Shown: positions 57,898 through 64,000 of the stretch, piece by piece
How positions within the stretch are numbered: the stretch's first letter is position 1
Layout of the letters: the number at the start of each line of letters is the position of its first letter
Assembly: GCA_016218155.1 (NCBI GenBank)
Contig: JACREQ010000032.1
Location: forward strand, 62,001 to 126,000
Direction of reading: 5' to 3'
Source of the DNA: Bacteroidia bacterium
GTDB taxonomy: Bacteria > Bacteroidota > Bacteroidia > Bacteroidales > GWA2-32-17
Length of the DNA stretch: 64,000 nucleotides
The notes under the pieces: generated by a model
Seen by the model: only the letters and a program-made list of their open reading frames with translations
Database searches by the model: none
Told to the model about the DNA's origin: nothing
Made by a program: the position numbers and the translations under genes

Positions 57898-59832
57898 ATG
57901 CAAAAAAACGATAAGTCAAGTAAGGTTATAAATAATAATATTTCTGCGCATAAGCAGTTACCCGAATATACCCGTAGTTTGATAGAAGCCAGTCTTGATC
58001 CTTTAATAACTATCAATACTGAAGGTAAGATTACAGATTTGAATGAAGCAAAAGTTAACGTTACAGGTGTTTCGCGAGAAGATCTTATTGACTCCAATTT
58101 TATAGATTATTTTACAGAACCAGAAAAAGCAATGGAAGTATATAAACAAGTATTTAAAAATGGCTCAATAGCTGATTCTCCTTTAACTTTTATACATATT
58201 AACGGAAAGTTTACAGATGTTTTATTTAATGGATCTGTATATAAAGATAATAAAGGAAATGTTCTTGGAGCAGTTGTTGTAGCAAGAGATATTGCAGAAC
58301 AAAAATTTGCTGCTGAATTAAGTGTAGCTAACAAAGAGCTCCATTTTCAGAATGATGAGAAAGAAAAACGAGCAGCAGAATTAGCCGTAGCTAATAAGGA
58401 GCTTGCTTTTCAGAATGATGAAAAAGAAAAACGAGCAGCAGAATTGGTTATTGCAAACAAAGAACTTGCATTTCAAAATGAAGTAAAAGAAAAGCGTGCC
58501 GCAGAATTAGTTGTTGCTAACAAAGAGCTCGCATTTCAGAATGATGAGAAAGAAAAACGTGCTGCTGAGTTAGTAATTGCCAATAAAGAACTGGCTTTTC
58601 AAAATGATGAAAAGGAGAAACGTGCCGCAGAGTTAGTAATTGCAAACAAAGAGCTTGCTATTCAAAATGAAGTGAAAGAAAAACGTGCTGCAGAGTTAGT
58701 CATTGCCAATAAAGAGCTGGCTTTTCAAAATGATGAGAAAGAAAAACGTGCAGCTGAATTAGTAATTGCAAACAAAGAACTTGCTTTTCAAAATGAAGTG
58801 AAAGAAAGACGTGCTGCTGAATTAGTAATTGCTAATGAAGAACTGGCATTTCAAAATGATGAAAAAGAGAAGCGTGCAGCAGAATTAGTAATTGCTGATA
58901 AAGAACTTGTTTTTCAAAACGAAGAAAAAGAAAAACGTGAAACTGCTAACAAAGAACTTGAAGAATTTAGTTATTCGTTAAAATTAGCATCTCAATACTC
59001 ATTAAGTCTTATTGAGGCCAGTCTTGATCCATTGGTAACAATTAGTCCGGAAGGAAAAATTACAGACATGAATCAGGCATTGGTTAATATTACAGGTATA
59101 GAGCGTGAAAAACTTATTGGCTCAGATTTCTTTGATTATTTTACTGAACAACAAAAAGCACGTGAAGTATATCAGGAAGTGTTTGCAAAAGGCTCTGTTG
59201 CTGATTCACCGCTAACACTACGTCATAAAGATGGAAAGCTTACAGATGTATTATTTAATGGATCTGTATATAAAGATGATAAAGGAAATGTTTTGGGAGT
59301 TGTTATTGTTGCAAGAGATGTTACTGCTCAAAAATTACTTTCCAAATATTCTTTAAGCCTTATTGAAGCCAGTCTTGACCCATTGTTTACTATAAGTACA
59401 GAAGGTAAGATTACAGATATGAACGAGGCAACTGTTAATATTACCGGAATAAAACGTGAAAAATTAATTGGTTCAGATTTCTTTGATTATTTTACAGAGC
59501 CACAAAAAGCTCGTGAAGTTTATCAGGAAGTTTTTGCAAAAGGATCAATTGCAGATTCTCCGTTAATACTACGCCATAAAGACAATAAATTAACCGATGT
59601 GCTTTTTAACGGATCGGTTTATAAAGATGACAGAGGGAATGTGCTGGGTGCAGTTGTTGTAGCAAGAGACATAACAGAGCAAAAACAACTTGCAGAAAGA
59701 GAAATAGCAGGAAGGGAAAAGGAGTTAATGAGAATTGATGAATTGGAAAGATTTAGGAAATTAACTGTAGGAAGAGAACTAAAAATGATTGAATTAAAAA
59801 AGGAAATTCAAGAATTAAAAAGTAAAATTTAA
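57898..59832 (+). CDS. Triple-PAS sensor protein with coiled-coil repeats and no kinase domain
   Basis: The product is 644 aa and cytoplasmic. PAS1 spans about 22-140. Residues 144-348 are nine full 21-residue repeats plus a partial tenth of the type ANKELAFQNDEKEKRAAEL. Two more PAS domains follow (about 365-480 and 483-600), nearly identical to each other (SLIEASLDPL, GKITDMN, FFDYFTE-QKAREVYQEVF, KLTDVLFNGSVYKDD). It ends with a coiled coil ERFRKLTVGRELKMIELKKE, a segment usually found just before kinase domains. The kinase domain is instead encoded by the next gene, 41 bp away, so the two probably act as one sensor. Several stops separate them, so this is not a simple frameshift. Confidence 0.9.
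   Translation: MQKNDKSSKVINNNISAHKQLPEYTRSLIEASLDPLITINTEGKITDLNEAKVNVTGVSREDLIDSNFIDYFTEPEKAMEVYKQVFKNGSIADSPLTFIHINGKFTDVLFNGSVYKDNKGNVLGAVVVARDIAEQKFAAELSVANKELHFQNDEKEKRAAELAVANKELAFQNDEKEKRAAELVIANKELAFQNEVKEKRAAELVVANKELAFQNDEKEKRAAELVIANKELAFQNDEKEKRAAELVIANKELAIQNEVKEKRAAELVIANKELAFQNDEKEKRAAELVIANKELAFQNEVKERRAAELVIANEELAFQNDEKEKRAAELVIADKELVFQNEEKEKRETANKELEEFSYSLKLASQYSLSLIEASLDPLVTISPEGKITDMNQALVNITGIEREKLIGSDFFDYFTEQQKAREVYQEVFAKGSVADSPLTLRHKDGKLTDVLFNGSVYKDDKGNVLGVVIVARDVTAQKLLSKYSLSLIEASLDPLFTISTEGKITDMNEATVNITGIKREKLIGSDFFDYFTEPQKAREVYQEVFAKGSIADSPLILRHKDNKLTDVLFNGSVYKDDRGNVLGAVVVARDITEQKQLAEREIAGREKELMRIDELERFRKLTVGRELKMIELKKEIQELKSKI
58327..58941 (+). repeat. Nine to ten tandem 63-bp repeats encoding a coiled coil
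   Basis: Nine complete 63-bp units and a truncated tenth encode variants of ANKELAFQNDEKEKRAAEL. Two sub-types alternate (QNDEKEKR and QNEVKEKR), suggesting that a two-unit block was amplified. The unit is the same as in the kinase at 44005-44571. Confidence 0.92.
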
Positions 59833-59873
59833 ATTTTACAAAAAAATATTTAACTCTTTAACAATTAAACAAA

Positions 59874-61238
59874 GTGCAGGTATCATCTTTTAAAAAAAAT
59901 AGAATTAGCATAAATCTGGGAAAAATTAATAAAGCTCAGATAAGAAAAGAAGAATTTGTTTCTGAGGAGAGAGTTGATTTACAGAATACTGAAAAAGCTT
60001 TATTGAATATTCTTGAAGATTATAGCGAAGAAAAAATCAATATGGAAAATACACAGAGCGCAGTTCTAAATATACTTGAAGATTATACTGAAGCTAAGGA
60101 AAAAGCTGAGGAATCAACAAAATTAAAAGAGGCATTTCTTGCTAATATGAGTCATGAAATTCGTACACCTATGAATGCTATCATTGGCTTTTCTGATATA
60201 TTATTCAAAAGAAATTTAGGTGAACAGGAAAAACAATTTGTAAGAACAATAAAATTAGCAGGAGAGAATTTGCTTACTATTATTAATGACATATTAGATA
60301 TTTCAAAGATTGAAGCAGGAATGATGACTTTTGAAGATCATATATTCAGCGTGAAAGAAATTTTTAAATCGCTTAATGTTATGTTGATGGAGAAGGCAAA
60401 AGAAAAAAATCTGGAATTAGTTTTTACATGTGAAGACGATGTTCCGGAAAGCCTGTTAGGAGATACCACTCGCCTTACACAAATAATTATAAATCTTGCA
60501 GGAAATGCTATTAAGTTTACTCATAGTGGAGTTATTAATGTGCATGCCAAGGTTCTTAATAATGACAATGCAATTTCTATGTTAGAATTTTCTGTGACAG
60601 ATACTGGTATTGGAATTCCGAAAGATAAGCTTGAACAAATTTTTGAAAGATTCCGACAAGCAGAATCTCACACTACAAGAAAATACGGTGGTACAGGCCT
60701 TGGCTTAAGCATAGCAAAACAGTTAGTTGAACTTCAGGGAGGAGCTTTGTCTGTTAAAAGTGAATTTAAAAAAGGATCAGTATTTTCATTTTGTATACCA
60801 TATAAAAAGTCGGAGGAAATCTTACTAGTTTCTGAAATAATTGTTAAAAAGTACAATATGGAAGAACTTTGCAAATTAAATATTTTGTTAGTTGAAGACA
60901 GTCATTTGAACGTTGTTTTAATTCTGAGTTTATTTGCTGAATACAATTTAAAATTACAGATTGCTGAAAATGGATTAGTTGGTATCGAGAAAATTAAAGA
61001 AAATAATTATGACATAATTCTAATGGATATGGAAATGCCTATTATGAATGGATATGAAGCTGCTACAATAATTAGAAATGAATTAAAAAATAATATTCCA
61101 ATAATAGCAATGACTGCTCATGCAATGGCTGGTGAGAAGGAAAGATGTTTGAGCTTGGGAATGAATGATTATTTATCAAAACCCATAGATGCAAATCTTC
61201 TTTTTGAAAAAATATATGACTTAACCATAAATAAATAA
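59874..61238 (+). CDS. Histidine kinase-receiver hybrid (HisKA-HATPase-REC) without sensor domain
   Basis: The product is 454 aa from a GTG start; no ATG fits before the conserved region. The N-terminus has two copies of a short coil (ALLNILEDYSEEK at 42-54 and AVLNILEDYTEAK at 63-75). HisKA has His94 in NMSHEIRTPMNAIIGF. ATPase motifs are TDTGIGIP and YGGTGLGLSIAK. The receiver (about 335-452) has ILLVEDSHLNVV and the phospho-Asp in ILMDMEMPIMNG. It lacks PAS domains, which are in the preceding protein. The HPt protein is encoded 4 bp downstream, so phosphate would flow His-Asp-His across separate chains. Confidence 0.9.
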   Translation: MQVSSFKKNRISINLGKINKAQIRKEEFVSEERVDLQNTEKALLNILEDYSEEKINMENTQSAVLNILEDYTEAKEKAEESTKLKEAFLANMSHEIRTPMNAIIGFSDILFKRNLGEQEKQFVRTIKLAGENLLTIINDILDISKIEAGMMTFEDHIFSVKEIFKSLNVMLMEKAKEKNLELVFTCEDDVPESLLGDTTRLTQIIINLAGNAIKFTHSGVINVHAKVLNNDNAISMLEFSVTDTGIGIPKDKLEQIFERFRQAESHTTRKYGGTGLGLSIAKQLVELQGGALSVKSEFKKGSVFSFCIPYKKSEEILLVSEIIVKKYNMEELCKLNILLVEDSHLNVVLILSLFAEYNLKLQIAENGLVGIEKIKENNYDIILMDMEMPIMNGYEAATIIRNELKNNIPIIAMTAHAMAGEKERCLSLGMNDYLSKPIDANLLFEKIYDLTINK

Positions 61239-61242
61239 CATT

Positions 61243-61620
61243 ATGTTAAAAAACGAAATTATAAATAGCAACGAAAATGTATGTAACCTTAAATACCTTA
61301 TCGATTTAATGGGAAGCAAAAAGAATTTAATAAAGGGTATAATGGATGCTTTTCTTAATCAGGTCCCTGAGGATCTTAAGCATATAAATGATGCGATTTT
61401 AAAAATAGATTACCCTACTATTAAAATATTTGCTCATACAATGAAGTCATCTGTTTCAATAATGGGAATTTCTGTACTGGAACCAATTTTACAAAAAATG
61501 GAAGACTTAGCTGAAATAACAACTGATATTGAAGAAATAAAATTCTTAAATGGTAAAGTTATTTTAATATGTAAACAGGCAATGGAGGAAATAGAGAAAG
61601 AAAAATTAATGTATATTTAA
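61243..61620 (+). CDS. HPt phosphotransfer protein
   Basis: The product is 125 aa, a stand-alone histidine phosphotransfer domain. The phospho-His is in IFAHTMKSSVSIMGIS, the same motif as in the C-terminal HPt domain of the kinase at 43615 (AVHKIIPSFSIMGIS). The remainder is helical (LIKGIMDAFLNQVPEDLKHI). It would take phosphate from the preceding receiver and pass it to another receiver, such as that of the PP2C protein 24 bp downstream. Confidence 0.88.
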   Translation: MLKNEIINSNENVCNLKYLIDLMGSKKNLIKGIMDAFLNQVPEDLKHINDAILKIDYPTIKIFAHTMKSSVSIMGISVLEPILQKMEDLAEITTDIEEIKFLNGKVILICKQAMEEIEKEKLMYI

Positions 61621-61644
61621 ATAGCTAACAATAGTTACTTTATT

Positions 61645-62976
61645 ATGAATTCTAAAAAACAAATTAATATTTTTATTGTAGAAGATAACAAAGTCTATAC
61701 AATGGCACTTAAAGCATCAATTGAGATTGCTTTTAAGGATTTGCCTGTTAAAATACACTCATTTGAAACAGGTGAAACATGTTTAAGAAAATTTAAAAAT
61801 GTTTTGCCTGAGTTAGTAATACTAGATTATAATTTAAATAGTAAATCAATAAATGCAGCTAATGGGCTTCAGGTTCTAGATAAAATAAAAAAAAGCAATA
61901 GTAATACAAGCGTTATTATGCTAACAAGTAATGAAAATATTGATATTGCATTAAAATCATTTCATCATGGAGCTTCAGATTACGTTGTTAAAACAAATAA
62001 CCAATTTAAAAATATTAATATTTCAATTTCAAATTATTTTGCAAATAAAGAACTTGATTTACAAAATGAACGAAGAATAAAAAGAGAGGTAGAACTAATA
62101 ATCTCAAATAAAGAGCTTGATTTTAAAAACAAGGAAGAAAAAAGAGTTGCTGAATTAATTATAGTAAACAACCAAAAAGCAGAAGTTGAGAAGTCAAAAC
62201 AAGTAATTGAAAAAAGAAATAAAGATATTACTGATAGTATAAGGTATGCAAAACGTATACAGCAAGCAAAACTACCCAAGAAGGAAGAAATTTATTCGGC
62301 ACTGTCTAATTGTTTTGTACTATTTAAACCAAAGGATATTGTTAGTGGCGATTTTTATTTTTTTTATAAAAATAATTTATCTCTTTTTATTGCCGCTGCT
62401 GATTGTACCGGTCATGGAGTACCTGGTGCATTTATGAGCATGATAGGATCAGAAAAGCTGGCAACTGCAGTTTCGTTAAGTACCGATACATCTGAAATAT
62501 TAAAGAAATTAAATAAAGGGATTAAAGAATCACTTCGCCAATCAGAGAGTTATGATTCTACCAGAGATGGAATGGACATTGCACTTTGTTCTGTTGATAT
62601 TAAAAAGCGTATAGTTAAGTTTGCCGGTGCAAACAGACCGCTTTGGATTATTCGTAATGGACACTATGAAATTGAAGAAATAAAAGGAACTAAAAAAGCT
62701 ATTGGTGGTTTTACTGATGATAACCAGCATTTTGAAAGTCATGACTTGAAATTAAAAAAAGGTGACACTTTTTATATAACAACAGATGGATATTCTGATC
62801 AGTTTGGTGGAATAAGAGGGAGAAAATTAATGACCAAAAAATTTAAACAAATTCTACTAGAAATTCAGGATATGACAATGAATGAACAAGAAAAACATTT
62901 AAATGATTTTGTAGAGGACTGGAGAGCTGAAGAGGAGCAAGTGGATGATATCCTTGTCATTGGTGTTAGATTGTGA
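61645..62976 (+). CDS. Receiver - coiled coil - SpoIIE/PP2C serine phosphatase
   Basis: The product is 443 aa. The N-terminal receiver (about 5-130) has IFIVEDNKVYTM and phospho-Asp in VILDYNLNSKSINAANG, with the same inserted loop as the receiver at 46548. A coiled coil (about 133-205) holds two degenerate copies of the 21-residue repeat (NKELDFKNKEEKRVAELII). The PP2C domain has DIVSGDFYFFY, ADCTGHGVPGAFMSMIG and a late DDILVIGV with metal Asp residues. It is an RsbU/RsbP-like phosphatase turned on by phosphorylation, expected to dephosphorylate an anti-anti-sigma-type (STAS) protein; none is encoded in the window. Confidence 0.9.
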   Translation: MNSKKQINIFIVEDNKVYTMALKASIEIAFKDLPVKIHSFETGETCLRKFKNVLPELVILDYNLNSKSINAANGLQVLDKIKKSNSNTSVIMLTSNENIDIALKSFHHGASDYVVKTNNQFKNINISISNYFANKELDLQNERRIKREVELIISNKELDFKNKEEKRVAELIIVNNQKAEVEKSKQVIEKRNKDITDSIRYAKRIQQAKLPKKEEIYSALSNCFVLFKPKDIVSGDFYFFYKNNLSLFIAAADCTGHGVPGAFMSMIGSEKLATAVSLSTDTSEILKKLNKGIKESLRQSESYDSTRDGMDIALCSVDIKKRIVKFAGANRPLWIIRNGHYEIEEIKGTKKAIGGFTDDNQHFESHDLKLKKGDTFYITTDGYSDQFGGIRGRKLMTKKFKQILLEIQDMTMNEQEKHLNDFVEDWRAEEEQVDDILVIGVRL

Positions 62977-63020
62977 TAGGTGTATTAATTATAAATAAAA
63001 TGTTATAATAAAATAAATAA

Positions 63021-64000
63021 GTGATAAATACTAAACCACTAATATTAATTGTTGACGATTCACCTTTAAATATAAAGGTACTTAAAAGTGTTCTGAAACA
63101 AAATGGCTATAAAGTTTCTTTCGCAACTTCTGGCATTGAAGCTCTTCAATATTTAAAAGAAAAAACTCCTGATTTAATTTTACTTGATATCCAAATGTCA
63201 GGAATGGATGGATATGAAGTATGTACGTTGTTAAAGAAAAATGATGTGACTAAAGATATTCCGGTTATATTTTTAACTGCTAATACTAAAACCAGTTATT
63301 TGTTAAAAGGTTTTGAGTTAGGTGCAGTTGATTACATTACTAAACCATTTAATTTTTTAGAACTAACCGCCCGTGTTGCTACTCATATTGAACTAAAGAG
63401 AGCTAAAGAAAATCTTGAAGAAGAAAAGACAAAAATTGAAACATTAAACACTATACTTCAAAATAAGAATAGTGAACTTATAGAAGCAAATATTGAAATT
63501 AAAAAAGAGAGAAATCGGTCAGATGAATTGTTATTAAATATTCTTCCATACGAAACTGCCAAAGAGTTAAAAGATACTGGCAAATCGTTGCCGCAAAAAT
63601 TTGAAATGGTTACTGTTTTGTTTACAGATTTTAAGGGTTTCACGCAGGTTTCGGAGAAAATGACTCCGGAACATCTAGTTGGAGAATTACATTTAATATT
63701 TTCGGAATTTGACAAAATTATTTCCAGATATCCAATTGAAAAAATTAAAACAATTGGTGATTCATACATGTGTGCAGGTGGTTTGCCTACACCAAATTTT
63801 ACTAATTCGATGGATGTTGTTTTAGCTGCTTTGGAAATGAAAGAATTTATAGAAAATCGTACAACAAAATTCAAAAATAACTCAGATATACCTAATTGGC
63901 AAATCAGAATTGGGGTACATACAGGCCCTGTTATTTCAGGAGTCGTTGGAACCAAAAAATTTACTTATGATATTTGGGGTGATACTGTAAACATTGCTTC
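63021..64000 (+). CDS. Receiver - coiled coil - class III adenylate/guanylate cyclase (truncated by window end)
   Basis: From GTG 63021 an open frame runs past the window end (326 codons seen). The receiver (about 1-125) has LILIVDDSPLNIKVL, phospho-Asp in ILLDIQMSGMDG and Lys in DYITKPF. A coiled coil (about 130-185) leads to LLLNILPYETAKELK, the standard linker before cyclases. The cyclase catalytic domain has VTVLFTDFKGFT, IKTIGDSYMCAGGLP, IRIGVHTGPVISGVVG and YDIWGDTVNIAS, so metal Asp residues and the transition-state Asn are present. It probably makes cAMP. It lies 44 bp after the PP2C gene, probably in the same operon. Confidence 0.9.
   Translation, partial: MINTKPLILIVDDSPLNIKVLKSVLKQNGYKVSFATSGIEALQYLKEKTPDLILLDIQMSGMDGYEVCTLLKKNDVTKDIPVIFLTANTKTSYLLKGFELGAVDYITKPFNFLELTARVATHIELKRAKENLEEEKTKIETLNTILQNKNSELIEANIEIKKERNRSDELLLNILPYETAKELKDTGKSLPQKFEMVTVLFTDFKGFTQVSEKMTPEHLVGELHLIFSEFDKIISRYPIEKIKTIGDSYMCAGGLPTPNFTNSMDVVLAALEMKEFIENRTTKFKNNSDIPNWQIRIGVHTGPVISGVVGTKKFTYDIWGDTVNIA

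Noticed and set aside
59833-59873. Frameshift splitting one PAS-kinase gene into two
   Set aside because: Several stop codons occur in the gap and both proteins have complete ends, so this is a split gene arrangement rather than a single-base break.
63458-63955. Long open frame on the minus strand at the right end
   Set aside because: It is antisense to the clearly conserved cyclase domain of the receiver-cyclase gene and has no recognisable domain or start context.

Overview
The window comes from a Bacteroidota (Bacteroidetes) chromosome. It is AT-rich. Genes are preceded by Bacteroidetes-type -7 boxes (TAnnTTTG). One secreted enzyme carries a C-terminal domain of the type IX secretion sorting type. 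Many products belong to families typical of the phylum: DUF4476, DUF4625, LPP20-like, PafA phosphatase, SpoIIE/PP2C with a receiver domain, and PAS hybrid kinases. I see no rRNA, tRNA, CRISPR array, prophage or insertion sequence.

Layout, 0-16 kb, mostly minus strand: a membrane protein, a multiheme c-type cytochrome lipoprotein, a Crp/Fnr regulator, a complete protoporphyrin-route heme operon in the order hemA-hemC-hemD-hemB-hemL-hemE-hemN-hemH-hemG, and upstream of it a ResB/CcsA cytochrome c maturation pair. This is a heme and cytochrome block. HemA has an unusual His/Pro-rich tail. 16-30 kb: yceI-marR, an OmpA-domain protein, a dus gene broken by a single-base frameshift, an archaeal-type gatE-gatD pair followed by a Nudix gene and an RlmD-type methyltransferase gene, an outer-membrane protein, a T9SS-exported peptidylarginine-deiminase-like enzyme, a rhomboid protease, a GmhB-like phosphatase and a class IV aminotransferase/lyase. 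30-42.5 kb: a Wza/Wzc-type polysaccharide export pair, a three-gene LPP20/FlgT-like/DUF4476 secreted-protein operon, murQ, a small lipoprotein, a PafA-type phosphatase, a subtilase and a beta-barrel protein.

The most interesting part is 42.9-64 kb. Eleven promoters share one architecture: TGTGAAtnATGTAAC, a second ATGTAAC-like repeat exactly 21 bp after the first, then a (C)AtCTTTG -7 box at fixed spacing, so that nine of the eleven modules are exactly 65 bp and two are 64 bp. The repeats lie where the -33 element should be, which suggests a dedicated activator. They precede an AraC-type regulator/hybrid-kinase/receiver operon, two paralogous small His/Ala/Glu-rich proteins, a secreted protein with an Nramp-related transporter, a tandem Usp, a triple-BON protein, an outer-membrane protein with a lipoprotein, two DUF3494 lipoproteins, an OmpA lipoprotein, and a long signalling operon (PAS protein, kinase-receiver, HPt, receiver-PP2C, receiver-cyclase). 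A Dps gene without its own module sits among them. This looks like a general or envelope stress regulon. The AraC-type protein at 43020 is the best local candidate for its activator, because AraC proteins bind direct repeats about 21 bp apart. Four of the transcripts would begin with a stem-loop that has an identical AATTCA loop and covarying stems.

The two PAS proteins contain 9-10 near-identical 21-residue (63-bp) coiled-coil repeats and appear to be duplicates: fused to kinase-receiver-HPt in one operon, split into separate genes in the other. Both window ends cut genes: a DUF2721-like membrane protein at the left and a receiver-cyclase at the right.
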